Origin: Paraplanobispora siamensis | GTDB taxonomy: Bacteria; Actinomycetota; Actinomycetes; Streptosporangiales; Streptosporangiaceae | Direction of reading: 5' to 3' | DNA: 64,000 nucleotides | NCBI RefSeq assembly: GCF_016863175.1 | Contig: NZ_BOOJ01000036.1 | Location: 1-64,000 of the forward strand | In this document: piece after piece, positions 46,090 to 54,801 of the stretch | Layout: every line of letters starts with the position of its first letter | Position numbering within the stretch: the first letter of the stretch is position 1 | Notes under the pieces: generated by a model | What the model was told of the DNA's origin: nothing | Database searches by the model: none | Seen by the model: only the letters and a program-made list of their open reading frames with translations | Translations under genes and position numbers: made by a program

Positions 46090-46863
46090 ATGGATGAGCG
46101 GTGGCGGGAAGTCGGGGACCGGGTCTACGTCCGGCGGCACGAGTCGTTCGACCTGAACGTCGGGCTGGTCGTCGGGGACGAGGGCTGCCTGGTCGTCGAC
46201 ACGCGCATGTCCCACCGCCAGGGCCGGGACCTGGCCGGGGCCGTCCGGTCCGTCACCGCCCTGCCCTGGACCGTGGTCAACACCCACGCGCACTTCGACC
46301 ACTTCTTCGGCAACGCGGTCTTCCTGCCCGCCGACATCTGGGGCCACGTCAGGTGCGCCGAGACGGCCGCGGCCACCGGTGAGGCGCAGCGGCGCAAGTG
46401 GCTGCACGAGGGGCCGGAGGAACTGGCCGAGGTGGAGATCACGCCGCCGGACCGTACGTTCACCGACGCCGTGACCCTCGACCTCGGCGGGCGCCCGGTC
46501 CATCTGCGATACCTCGGCCGGGGCCACACCGACAACGACATCGTGGTGGAGGTCCCCGGCGCGGGGGTGGTCTTCGCCGGCGACCTGGTCGAGGAGGGCG
46601 CGCCGCCGCAGTTCGGCGACGGGTTCCCGCTGGAGTGGCCGGACACGCTCGCGCGCCTGCTGGACCTGCCGGGCGAGACGGTGGTGCCCGGTCACGGCGC
46701 CGTCGTGGACCGCGAGTTCGTACGGCGCCAGCACGCCGACCACGTCGTCGCGGCCGGGATCCTCACCGCCGGCGGCGATCCCGCCCGGATGCCGTTCCCG
46801 GCGGAGACGGTGACGGAGATCGTCGCGCGGATCGCCGAACTCCGTGCCGCAGGGGAGGCATAG
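46090..46863 (+). CDS. Metallo-beta-lactamase-fold hydrolase
   Basis: A 257-residue MBL-fold enzyme. The metal motif is NTHAHFDHFFGN (HxHxDH), with later ligands in GRGHTDNDI, VFAGDLVEEG and VPGHGAVVD. No signal peptide, so it is cytosolic. It starts 48 bp after the muramidase stop. Substrate unknown; the family includes glyoxalase II and lactonases. Confidence 0.9.
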   Translation: MDERWREVGDRVYVRRHESFDLNVGLVVGDEGCLVVDTRMSHRQGRDLAGAVRSVTALPWTVVNTHAHFDHFFGNAVFLPADIWGHVRCAETAAATGEAQRRKWLHEGPEELAEVEITPPDRTFTDAVTLDLGGRPVHLRYLGRGHTDNDIVVEVPGAGVVFAGDLVEEGAPPQFGDGFPLEWPDTLARLLDLPGETVVPGHGAVVDREFVRRQHADHVVAAGILTAGGDPARMPFPAETVTEIVARIAELRAAGEA

Positions 46864-46915
46864 CCGCATCCGCTGTGGAGCGTCTTAGTGACGTAACCGC
46901 ACAGTGGAGGTGATC

Positions 46916-47428
46916 GTGGACGCCGCAGAGGAGCGACGGTTCCGCGACTTCGTGTCGGCGCGCTCGCCGGCCCTGATGCGCCTGGCGTACCTGCTGACCG
47001 GCGGGGACCAGCACGCGGCCGAGGACCTGCTCCAGAGCGCGCTGGCCAGGACGGCCACCCGGTGGCGGACGGTCGAGGAGCCGGAGGCCTACGTCCGGCG
47101 GGCGATGTACCGCCAGCAGGTGTCCTGGTGGCGGCGGCGCAGGGAGACGACGTTCGCCGAGCCGCCCGAGCGCGGCGAGGACGACGCCACCTCCGGTGTG
47201 GAGCTGCGGATCGTGATGCGCCGGGCGCTGTCGCGGCTGACGTCCCGGCAGCGGTCCGTGCTGGTGCTGCGCTACTACGAGGACCTGCCGGAGGCGGAGG
47301 TGGCGGCCATCCTCGGCTGCTCCGTCGGGACCGTCCGCAGCACGACCCACCGCTCCCTGGCGAGGCTGCGCACGCTCGCACCCGAGCTGCGGGAGCCGCA
47401 CGTGATCTTCGGGGAGGCGAAGGCATGA
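46916..47428 (+). CDS. SigE-family ECF-like RNA polymerase sigma factor
   Basis: A 170-residue sigma-70 factor of the actinobacterial SigE family. Region 2 is ALMRLAYLLTGGDQHAAEDLLQ, with WRTVEEPEAYVRRAMYRQQVSWWRRR; region 4 is LTSRQRSVLVLRYYEDLPEAEVAAILG then TVRSTTHRSLARLR. The GTG at 46916, five bases after GGAGG, is chosen; an earlier GTG overlaps that site. Its stop overlaps the next gene (ATGA), which encodes a membrane protein that may sense or restrain it. Confidence 0.9.
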   Translation: MDAAEERRFRDFVSARSPALMRLAYLLTGGDQHAAEDLLQSALARTATRWRTVEEPEAYVRRAMYRQQVSWWRRRRETTFAEPPERGEDDATSGVELRIVMRRALSRLTSRQRSVLVLRYYEDLPEAEVAAILGCSVGTVRSTTHRSLARLRTLAPELREPHVIFGEAKA

Positions 47429-48654
47429 CCATCGACGAAATCGTCCGGCAGACCCTCCGCGAGTGGTCGGGGGACGCCCGGGTGCCGGCGGATCTCGCGG
47501 ACCGGGCGCTGGGCAGGCGCAGGCGGGCCGTGAAGAGGGCGTTCGCGGTGGTCGCGGGGGCGACCGCGGGCGTCGTCGCGGTGTTCGTCGTGCCGGGGAT
47601 GAGGGAGCGGGTCGCCCAGCCGATCGAGACGCTCGAACACGACAGAACCGTCACGGTCCAGACCGATCCCGGCTCCGGCCGGGAAGTCCTGGCGGACCCG
47701 GACGGCGGGCCGCCGGAGAAGCTGGTCGCGGCCTACGACCGGGCCGTCTACGCCTACCACATCCGGAAGGAGAAGCAGGTCGCCGAAGGGGCGAAGGTCG
47801 TGCAGTGGACCTGGTTCGTGTACGACACCGAGGCGGGCACGTACAAGAAGGCACCGTGGGCGATGCTGGACGTGGCGCCGGGCGGTGAGACCGTCGCGGT
47901 CCTGGAGGAACTGCCCGCCCGCCGGGTCGGGGTGGTCGCCACCCGCGGCGGACCGGTCAGGTGGATCGACCTGGAACGTCCGGCAGCCTGGGTGTCCTGG
48001 TCTCCCGACGGCAGGAGGCTGCTGGTCACGAACTACGACTGGAACCCTCTGCTGTTCGTGACCATCCCCCCCGAAGGCGGCACCACGACCGCGCAGAGCA
48101 TCCGGACCGGATTCACGGTGGTGGACGTGGAGGGCGGGCGAGCCGCGTTCCACGAGGTCGGCTGGACGGGTCGTTCCCTGGACCGGGGCAAGAGCTTCCG
48201 GTGGAGCGCGGACGGGACGATGGTCTGGGAATGGCGGTTGGATTACAGCGACGGCAAGGTGTTCTACGACCTGGAAGGGAACGTGCTGCCGATCCCGGAG
48301 AAGGAGAGGAACGGCAGTTTCCAGGAAGCGGGTCTGTCGCCGAGCGGCCGGTGGCTGGCGGACGATCCTGCGGCTCTGGCCGTGACGGACACGGAGACGG
48401 GCCGGACGGTCCCGCTGCCACGGGCCGTGGCCGGGCACCGGATCATGCAGCTCCTCGCCTGGGCCGACGACGACCATCTGATCGCTTGGGCGTGCGAGCT
48501 CAAGGGAAGCGACTGCGCGGGCGGCGGGTTCCGCAACCGGCTGGTCGTGATCAGCCGGGACGGCATGTCCCTGACCCCGCTCACCGGGTTCCGGGCCGAC
48601 AGCCGGAAGCCCGGGTCGTGGGAGCCGCTGGTGGGCCACCGCCGGCCGTCGTGA
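47425..48654 (+). CDS. Membrane-anchored beta-propeller-like protein coupled to SigE
   Basis: A 409-residue protein. About 38 cytosolic residues precede one helix (FAVVAGATAGVVAVFVVPG). The large extracytoplasmic part has WD40/TolB-like repeats (AWVSWSPDGRRLLVT, FRWSADGTMVWEW, AGLSPSGRWLAD). The ATGA overlap with the sigma gene means co-translation. The short N-terminus could bind the sigma factor, making this an anti-sigma-like or sensor protein, although no zinc anti-sigma motif is present. The role is inferred. Confidence 0.78.
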   Translation: MTIDEIVRQTLREWSGDARVPADLADRALGRRRRAVKRAFAVVAGATAGVVAVFVVPGMRERVAQPIETLEHDRTVTVQTDPGSGREVLADPDGGPPEKLVAAYDRAVYAYHIRKEKQVAEGAKVVQWTWFVYDTEAGTYKKAPWAMLDVAPGGETVAVLEELPARRVGVVATRGGPVRWIDLERPAAWVSWSPDGRRLLVTNYDWNPLLFVTIPPEGGTTTAQSIRTGFTVVDVEGGRAAFHEVGWTGRSLDRGKSFRWSADGTMVWEWRLDYSDGKVFYDLEGNVLPIPEKERNGSFQEAGLSPSGRWLADDPAALAVTDTETGRTVPLPRAVAGHRIMQLLAWADDDHLIAWACELKGSDCAGGGFRNRLVVISRDGMSLTPLTGFRADSRKPGSWEPLVGHRRPS

Positions 48655-48727
48655 GGACGGGTCCGTCCCGTGGTGCGGCCGGAAAACCGGTCGAGATCCG
48701 GCGAGGGCGGTCCTTATGCTCCGGAAT

Positions 48728-49690
48728 ATGACACTTGAGTGGGTCCCGCTGACCCAGGGCGACAACGGGGCGCTGGCGGAGCTGCTGGCCGCGATGGAGG
48801 CCGAGGACCGCACCGGGGAGAACTACGACGCCGACGACGTCGCCGACGACTTCGCCAACCCGGCCTACGACCTGGCGCGCGGCACCCTGGCCGGGTGGGA
48901 CGACGGCAGGCTGGTCGCCTACGGCATGCTGATGGCCCGCGCCGACGCCGACCCGGTCCACCAGATGGGCCTGTGGGGCGGGGTGCACCCGGCCTACCGG
49001 CGCCGGGGCCTCGGGCGTCAGGTCGTCGACTGGGGCGTCCGGGCCGCCCCGGCGATCCATGAGAGCCGCTTTCCCGGCCGGCCGCTGGAGATCCACTTCT
49101 TCGCCCACGAACGCAACACCGGGGCGAAGGCGCTGGCCGAGGCGGCGGGCATGACTCCGGTCCGGTGGTTCTGCGACATGGGCCGGGACCTGGAGGCCGA
49201 GCTGCCGAGGGTCGCCCCGCCGGACGGGCTGAAGATCGTGCCCTACGGCGACGACCTGGAGGACGCCGTCCGCGAGGTGCGCAACGCCTCCTTCGCCGAT
49301 CACTGGGGCAGCGTGCGGCACACGCCGGAGTCCTGGCGGAGCAGCATGATCGGGATGAAGGCGTTCCGGCCGGAGATCTCCTTCGTGGCCCAGGACGGTT
49401 CGGGGACGAGCGTGGGCGTCCTGCTCAGCCTCTATCACGAGGCCGACACCCAGGCCACGGGCGTCCGCGAGGCGTGGATCCAGATCATCGGCACCCTGAG
49501 GGAGTGGCGGGGCAAGGGCGTGGCGAGCGCGTTGATCGCCCACGCGCTCGCCGAGTTCCGCGCCCAGGGTTACCGCAGGGCCGGGCTGGCCGTGGACGCC
49601 GACAACGCGACCGGTGCGCTCGGCATCTACACCCGCGCCGGTTTCGAGATCAGGCAGCGCACGACCGTCTACGAGCTCCCGATCACCTGA
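48728..49690 (+). CDS. Tandem GNAT acetyltransferase
   Basis: A 320-residue protein with two GNAT domains. The first has GGVHPAYRRRGLGRQVVDWG; the second has GTLREWRGKGVASALIAHAL and IYTRAGFEI. The layout recalls mycothiol synthase and related tandem GNATs. ATG 48728 is preferred because the frame then starts TLEWVPLT; ATG 48716 is possible. Substrate unknown. Confidence 0.85.
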   Translation: MTLEWVPLTQGDNGALAELLAAMEAEDRTGENYDADDVADDFANPAYDLARGTLAGWDDGRLVAYGMLMARADADPVHQMGLWGGVHPAYRRRGLGRQVVDWGVRAAPAIHESRFPGRPLEIHFFAHERNTGAKALAEAAGMTPVRWFCDMGRDLEAELPRVAPPDGLKIVPYGDDLEDAVREVRNASFADHWGSVRHTPESWRSSMIGMKAFRPEISFVAQDGSGTSVGVLLSLYHEADTQATGVREAWIQIIGTLREWRGKGVASALIAHALAEFRAQGYRRAGLAVDADNATGALGIYTRAGFEIRQRTTVYELPIT

Positions 49691-49712
49691 TCCCTCACGC
49701 CGTCACGACCGT

Positions 49713-51311
49713 TTACGCGCTCACCTGACCCGCCGGGACCGGTTGCCGGTCCCGGGAGGGCGCGGGAAGCGACTCACCGGCGGGCGGTGCGGGACGGTCG
49801 TCACGGACGTCACGGAGGCGGCGATCCGTCGCGGAGGCGACGGGGAAGCGGGCGCGCAGGCAGGCTCCCGGAGGGCCCGCGACGACCGCCAGGCCGCCGC
49901 CGTGCCGTACCGCGATGTCCCTGGCGATCGCCAGCCCCAGCCCCGAACCGCCCGCGTCCCGGTCCCTGGCCTCGTCCAGCCGGGTGAAGCGGTCGAAGAC
50001 CGCCTCGTGATGCTCGGCGGGGATGCCCGGCCCGTCGTCGCACACCTCCAGAACGGCCTCCCGCCCGTCCACGCCCAGGCGGACGGTCACCGCGGACTCC
50101 GCGTGCCGCACGGCGTTGTCCACGAGGTTGGCCACCAGCCGGCGCAGCTGCCCGGCCGAGCCGCGGACCACCACGTCGGCGGCCACCTCCAGCCCGACCC
50201 GCACCTCGGATCTCGGCCGGGAACGGGCGGCCTCCTCCGCGGCGACCTGGCCCAGGTCCACCTCCTCGTGACGGTCCGGCTCACCGGCGTCCAGGCGGGC
50301 CAGCAGCAGCAGGTCGGAGGTGAGCGCCTGGATCCGGTCCACGTCCGTCAGCGCCTCGGCGGACAGCGGCCCGGGCGGGGCGAGCTCCAGCCGGGTGCGC
50401 AGGATCGCCAGGGGACTGCGGAACTCGTGGGCCGCGTCGGCGACGAAGCGCTTGTGACGGCTGACGGCCAGCTCCAGCCGGTCGAGGGTGCGGTTCATGG
50501 TCTCGGCCAGCCGGGCGATCTCGTCACGCGACCTCGGCACCGGGACCCGGCGGTGCAGGTCGCTGGCGGTGATGTCGGCCACCTCGGCGCGGATCGCCGA
50601 GACGGGGGCGAGGGCCCGGCCGACCACGAGCCAGGTGAGGACGGCGACCAGCAGGAGCAGCGCGGGGATGCCGGGCAGCAGCACGCTCTTCAGGGTGGCC
50701 AGCGCGGCGTGGGCGGAGTCCAGGGACGCTCTTGCCTTGACCAGCAGCGGACCGGCGGAGGTGTCGACCGGCAGCGTCGCGGTGACGTAGGCGCCGGGAG
50801 GCGCCCACTTCTCGGCGGAGACGAGATCGCCCGGCACCACGGCGGGCCTGCCTTTCCCGCCGGGTTCGTCGCCGGTCCTGCCCTCCGCGTCGGATGCGAC
50901 GCCGGTTCTCCCTCCCGCGCCGGGCTTCCGGTCGGTGCCGGGTTCGTCGTCGGGCTCTCCCCCGGCGCCGGACGCGGGGAGGACCCGACGTGCGACGCGG
51001 GGCTCGGTCGCGTACGGCTCGCCGGCCCGTTCGACGACCGCGACCCCTCCCGCGAAGAACGCCGCCTGCTCCTCCTTGATGATCTCGATGTCGGGGTCCG
51101 CGGGCCTGCCGAACCGGTTCTCCTCGATCAACGTGCCGGAGGACAGCATGTCGGCGGTGAGGTCGGCGCGCCGGGTGGCCTCGGCGGAGGCGGTGTCGGT
51201 CAGGCTCCCGCCGAGCACGCCGACCAGCACGGCCGCGGCGGCCCCCAGCGCGACCGCGACGATCGCGGTCGCCGCGATGGTGGCCCTGACCTGGACTGAC
51301 AGTCGTGACAT
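49713..51311 (-). CDS. Sensor histidine kinase with Gly/Pro/Glu-rich sensor linker
   Basis: A 532-residue membrane kinase. TM1 (residues about 9-35), a sensor region with a 45-residue low-complexity tract (GEPDDEPGTDRKPGAGGRTG onward), TM2 (about 215-240), HAMP, the H-box FVADAAHEFRSPLAILR, N-box LVANLVDNAVRHA, and DDGPGIP/GSGLGLAIARD. It starts 1 bp after the response regulator stop. The pair is divergent from a small secreted protein gene, its likely target. Confidence 0.9.
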   Translation of the reverse strand: MSRLSVQVRATIAATAIVAVALGAAAAVLVGVLGGSLTDTASAEATRRADLTADMLSSGTLIEENRFGRPADPDIEIIKEEQAAFFAGGVAVVERAGEPYATEPRVARRVLPASGAGGEPDDEPGTDRKPGAGGRTGVASDAEGRTGDEPGGKGRPAVVPGDLVSAEKWAPPGAYVTATLPVDTSAGPLLVKARASLDSAHAALATLKSVLLPGIPALLLLVAVLTWLVVGRALAPVSAIRAEVADITASDLHRRVPVPRSRDEIARLAETMNRTLDRLELAVSRHKRFVADAAHEFRSPLAILRTRLELAPPGPLSAEALTDVDRIQALTSDLLLLARLDAGEPDRHEEVDLGQVAAEEAARSRPRSEVRVGLEVAADVVVRGSAGQLRRLVANLVDNAVRHAESAVTVRLGVDGREAVLEVCDDGPGIPAEHHEAVFDRFTRLDEARDRDAGGSGLGLAIARDIAVRHGGGLAVVAGPPGACLRARFPVASATDRRLRDVRDDRPAPPAGESLPAPSRDRQPVPAGQVSA

Positions 51312-51312
51312 C

Positions 51313-51981
51313 TCAGGCCTCCAGCCGGTATCCGGCGCCGCGCACGGTCACCAGGGTCGACCGGCCGAACGGGGCGTCGATCTTCCGGCGGAGCGCGCTG
51401 ATGTACACCTCGACGATGTTCGGGTCGCCGTCGTAGGAGAAGTCCCACGCCTGGGCGAGCAGCTCGCTCTTGGAGACCACCTCGCCCTGCCTGCGGGCCA
51501 GGCCGTGCAGGACGGCGAACTCCTTCGGGGTGAGGGGGATCTCCGTCTCCCCCCGGCGGCACCGCAGCCCCGCGGGATCGACGGTCAGGTCGCCGACCGT
51601 GATGGAGACCGGCCGCGCCGTACCGCCCCGGCGCACCAGGGCGCGCAGCCGGGCCAGCAGCACGACGTAGGAGAACGGTTTGGACAGGAAGTCGTCGGCC
51701 CCGGTGTCCAGAGCCTCGGCCTCGTCCTGCACCCCGTCCTTGGCGGTGAGCATCAGGATCGGCGTCCAGTTCTCCGCGTCACGGAGCCTGGCGCAGACGG
51801 CGTAGCCGTTCATCCGGGGCAGCATGACGTCGAGAACGATCACGTCGTAGGCGTTCTCGGTCGCCATCCACAATCCGTCACGTCCGTCGTGGGCGACGTC
51901 CACGGCGAACCCCTCGCCGGCCAGACCGCCCTTGAGCAGATCGGCCAGGCGCTTCTCATCCTCGATCAGCAGCACGCGCAT
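51313..51981 (-). CDS. OmpR-family response regulator
   Basis: A 222-residue regulator. Receiver: IEDEKRL, phospho-acceptor Asp in VLDVMLPRMNG, Thr in LTAKDG, Lys in LSKPFSY. Winged helix: LTPKEFAVLHGLARR and VEVYISALRRKID. The promoter region between it and the gene at 52111 has two pairs of direct repeats with 11-bp spacing, suited to an OmpR dimer. Confidence 0.92.
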   Translation of the reverse strand: MRVLLIEDEKRLADLLKGGLAGEGFAVDVAHDGRDGLWMATENAYDVIVLDVMLPRMNGYAVCARLRDAENWTPILMLTAKDGVQDEAEALDTGADDFLSKPFSYVVLLARLRALVRRGGTARPVSITVGDLTVDPAGLRCRRGETEIPLTPKEFAVLHGLARRQGEVVSKSELLAQAWDFSYDGDPNIVEVYISALRRKIDAPFGRSTLVTVRGAGYRLEA

Positions 51982-52003
51982 GCGGTCAGCCTGACGCACG
52001 CCA

Positions 52004-52053
52004 CCTAAAGACAACCTGAAGACGGATTCGGGGACCTTCAGGCTCCCTTCAGG
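52004..52053. promoter_or_regulatory. OmpR-type direct-repeat operators
   Basis: Two head-to-tail repeat pairs flank the divergent promoters. CTTCAGG at 52036 and 52047 lie on the plus strand; CCTAAAG (52004) and CCTGAAG (52015) are the same pattern on the minus strand. Both pairs have 11-bp periodicity. Confidence 0.65.
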
Positions 52054-52110
52054 CGCCGGGAGGGAGCGTGGGGCCCGACCGAATCGCCGATCGACTCAGG
52101 AGAAGCACGC

Positions 52111-52572
52111 ATGCGAATCCGTATTCTCGCCGCCGCCATGGTGACCGCCGGGGCTCTGGTGACGGTCATGACCGGCGCGGCCAGCGCCGACACGTCCACG
52201 ACCCCGGTTCCCCCCGCCGTCCCCGCGGAGGAGGCGGACTTCGTCATCGTCTGCGAGGGCGGTGAGGGCCACGTCGTCGTCGCGAGACACAGGCTCGCCG
52301 ACGACGAGGTGAGGGAGATCAAGCTGAGGGCCAAGAAGTTCAGGGACAAGGGGGAGGTGGTGATCGCGAAGCGGGCGGAGGACTTCGAAGTGACCCGGGC
52401 CGTCCCGGTCAAGGCCGGTAAGCACGGGGTCGTCGCCAGGTCGGCCAAGCCGGGCAAGCCGTTCCCGGCCAAGCCGGCCAAGCCCGCCAAGCCCCTCCCC
52501 GACGACCTGGTCGTGGCCTGCGGCGAGGTGGAGCCCGTGGAGAAGATCGAGATCAAGAAGATCAAGGAGTGA
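52111..52572 (+). CDS. Small secreted Lys/Pro-rich protein
   Basis: A 153-residue protein with a signal peptide (RIRILAAAMVTAGALVTV, cleaved at ASA-D). The mature chain has two cysteines far apart (IVCEGG, VACGEV) and a proline-lysine repeat (SAKPGKPFPAKPAKPAKP). CAGGAG precedes the ATG. It shares its control region with the OmpR-type system and is probably its regulon member. Function unknown; an envelope-stress or wall-associated role is a guess. Confidence 0.75.
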   Translation: MRIRILAAAMVTAGALVTVMTGAASADTSTTPVPPAVPAEEADFVIVCEGGEGHVVVARHRLADDEVREIKLRAKKFRDKGEVVIAKRAEDFEVTRAVPVKAGKHGVVARSAKPGKPFPAKPAKPAKPLPDDLVVACGEVEPVEKIEIKKIKE

Positions 52573-52582
52573 CGCGGGAGCG

Positions 52583-52613
52583 GAGCCGTACCTGACGAGG
52601 GCCGGTACGGCTC
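52583..52613 (+). terminator. Terminator after the small secreted protein gene
   Basis: GAGCCGTACC (52583-52592) and GGTACGGCTC (52604-52613) form a perfect 10-bp stem with an 11-nt loop. Confidence 0.65.
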
Positions 52614-52695
52614 GCGCGGACCCGGGCGTGCGGATCCGGGCCGCGCGCGTGATCCGGCCGGCCCTGCTCGCGGGTCCGGGCGTGCGGCCCGGACC

Positions 52696-52745
52696 CGCGA
52701 GCGCGGGTGTACGGGACGGGGTCCGCGAGCGCGGGTGTACGGGAC
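52696..52745. repeat. Direct repeat pair, 22 bp each
   Basis: Identical 22-bp copies lie at 52696-52717 and 52724-52745, beginning CGCGAGCGCGGG and ending TACGGGAC. They are non-coding and adjacent to the 3' end of the next gene. Confidence 0.75.
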
Positions 52746-52762
52746 CGGGCCCCCGAAAGGGG

Positions 52763-53878
52763 TCAGGCCTCCGGGAAGGACGGGTGCGGGCCCAGCGCCC
52801 AGTATTCGTAGAGGCCGTGCCCGACCTGTGTGCCCTGCGCCGCCCCGGACGGGTCGTCGTACTCGAAGCGGCCCACCGCGTCGATCATGCCCCACATGCG
52901 GGCGGCGTCCTGAGGGAAGGTGTGGGTGACGCCCTGCACCACCGGGCCCGGGCCCTGGTACATGCCGTGTTTCCAGTCCGGTTCCAGGCCATATCCGGTG
53001 CCCACCATCAGGTGCACCGGGAGGATCGGCGTGCAGCGCATGTCGAAGGGCTTGCCGCCCGGTGGTGCGAAGGAGATCGTCGCCTCGCGCACCTCCCGGG
53101 TGCCCTCCACGTACACGGGGCGGTACTCCGGACGCCCGAGATACTCCTGCTCACCCTCCCTGGCCGAGCCGAAGCCCCAGACCCGGACCGCCTCCTCCAG
53201 GACGCGACGGCCCTTCTCGTCCTCCTGGACGATGCACAGGATGGCGTGGTCGTCGAACTGGACGGGCGCGTAGAGCCAGTAGAAGGTCCCGGCGTTCTTC
53301 GTCTGGATGCCCGGGGGCTCCGGCTCGCCCACGGGGCGGATGCCCCACGAGCGGTCGCGGGTCCCCTGCCACCGGTCGGGGGTGACCTCGATCCGCTCGC
53401 CGTCGATCATGATGTGCCCGGTCCACCGCCCGGTCTGGGCCAGCCGCGAGGAGTTGAAGACGACGCGCTCCTGCCAGCGCAGGAAGTGGCGCGGCTCCAG
53501 GGTCGCGGGGATCGTGCCCTGCCAGGTGAGGTCGTAGGACAGGCCGTGCTCGGTGGGGTCGAGCACGACCCGGAGGGTGCGCAGCCCCTCGATCACCTCG
53601 ACGCGGAACGGGCCGATCTCGGTGTTCATCCGGTCGTCGCCGAGTTCCCTGGAGGCGCGGACGACCCGGTGGAGGTTCCGGTGGCGCACGCAGGCGAAGG
53701 CGTCGGTGACGCCGAGGTTGGGGTACTGCCCGACGCCGATGATCAGCATCAGCTCGTCGGATCCGGCGTGGCAGTTGAAGTAGTAGCGGTCGTAGAAGTT
53801 GCGGTCCGACGTCGTGACGTGCCGCATGACCTCGGGGGACTGGTGGACGGGGTAGTCGTCGAGAGGTGACAGCGTCAT
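52763..53878 (-). CDS. Hypothetical protein with AttH/lipocalin-like character
   Basis: A 371-residue cytosolic protein: SPLDDYPVHQSPEVMRHV at the start, FYDRYYFNCHAG, RHFLRWQERVVFNSS, GTRDRSWGIRPVG and FYWLYAPVQFDD. The D-RSWG and W-rich strands recall AttH/CrtC-like beta-barrel proteins often annotated as DUF7064/7065. GGAGG precedes the ATG. It is expressed from a strong promoter with a CAAGCGCTTG operator, a half-site style used by TetR regulators of lipid or sterol genes. Function unknown. Confidence 0.68.
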   Translation of the reverse strand: MTLSPLDDYPVHQSPEVMRHVTTSDRNFYDRYYFNCHAGSDELMLIIGVGQYPNLGVTDAFACVRHRNLHRVVRASRELGDDRMNTEIGPFRVEVIEGLRTLRVVLDPTEHGLSYDLTWQGTIPATLEPRHFLRWQERVVFNSSRLAQTGRWTGHIMIDGERIEVTPDRWQGTRDRSWGIRPVGEPEPPGIQTKNAGTFYWLYAPVQFDDHAILCIVQEDEKGRRVLEEAVRVWGFGSAREGEQEYLGRPEYRPVYVEGTREVREATISFAPPGGKPFDMRCTPILPVHLMVGTGYGLEPDWKHGMYQGPGPVVQGVTHTFPQDAARMWGMIDAVGRFEYDDPSGAAQGTQVGHGLYEYWALGPHPSFPEA

Positions 53879-53906
53879 CCGTGTTCCTCCGTGCCTGGGG
53901 AACACG

Positions 53907-53935
53907 ATCTAACAAGCGCTTGGTGAAACCGTCAA
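53907..53935 (-). promoter_or_regulatory. Promoter with operator in the spacer
   Basis: On the minus strand TTGACG (53935-53930) and TTAGAT (53912-53907) are 17 bp apart. The palindrome CAAGCGCTTG (53913-53922) lies in the spacer against the -10. This is one of the best promoter matches in the window. Confidence 0.65.
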
Positions 53936-54036
53936 CATCGCCGTGCCGCCGAACCGGCCCCGGGCACGGGTACGGCCCGCATCGTGGGGATGCGGGCCGT
54001 ACCGATGGGCACCCAGTCGTATCAGGACATCAGATT

Positions 54037-54621
54037 TCAGGGCGAATTCTTGGAGGCCGTCGTCGACTCGGTGCTGATCTTGTTACCGAACTCGTCCGAC
54101 GAAGGATCCGCCTTGTGGCCGAACTCCTCGGCCCTGTCCTTGACGCCACCGGCGGTGCCGGAGACCTTGTCCGCAGCGGTCCTGGCCTTGTCGCTGACCC
54201 AGTGGGACGCGTCGGCCGTGGTGCTCTTGAAGCTCTCCGACCACTGGCTGCCGGAGCTCCTGCGGTACATCGCGAAGCCGGCGGCACCGACCGCGACGCC
54301 GGTGAGCAGCAGGACCACCGGCCACCGCGACCTGCTGCGAGGCGAAGGGTCGATCCTCGTCGCGGCCTGGGACAGCATCGCCGTGATCCTCGGCGCGAGT
54401 TGGTCCTCGAAAGAGTGGGCGGCGGCGTCTAGTCTTGGTGCTGCCCACCCACGGGCATCGAGGACCTTCGCGGCGGCGGCGTCACGCGCCGCGTCGCGGG
54501 CGTGGACCGCCATCGGACCGACCTGTCCGACAGCTCGCTTGAGCTGGGACTTCGCCATGTACAGCCGGGTTTCCGGAACCACCTTGGTGGTGCGGCGCTT
54601 TCCAAATAGTGCAAGAGGCAC
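54037..54621 (-). CDS. Membrane protein with hydrophilic tail, conserved-looking
   Basis: A 194-residue protein from GTG 54621, which has GGAGGAG upstream. An N-terminal helical region (YMAKSQLKRAVGQVGPMAVH) precedes one transmembrane helix (WPVVLLLTGVAVGAAGFAMY) and a charged tail rich in Ser, Lys and Asp (VSDKARTAADKVSGTAGGVK), CsbD-like in style. It is divergent from the cyclophilin gene. Function unknown. Confidence 0.72.
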   Translation of the reverse strand: MPLALFGKRRTTKVVPETRLYMAKSQLKRAVGQVGPMAVHARDAARDAAAAKVLDARGWAAPRLDAAAHSFEDQLAPRITAMLSQAATRIDPSPRSRSRWPVVLLLTGVAVGAAGFAMYRRSSGSQWSESFKSTTADASHWVSDKARTAADKVSGTAGGVKDRAEEFGHKADPSSDEFGNKISTESTTASKNSP

Positions 54622-54801
54622 AGCAACTCCTCCCCTGTCGTTGGGGCCCCGCAGGCACCCCTTCCCGCTCGAAAGCGGCTCAATCATGACCAGCCGTGGG
54701 AGGATGCTGGAGGGGTCGGCGGCGACCCTCAATCTCAAAACATCACAAACATCGCGCCTTGTACAGGCTCCGCCTGTTGACCTGAAGGGGGCAGCCCCAT
54801 C

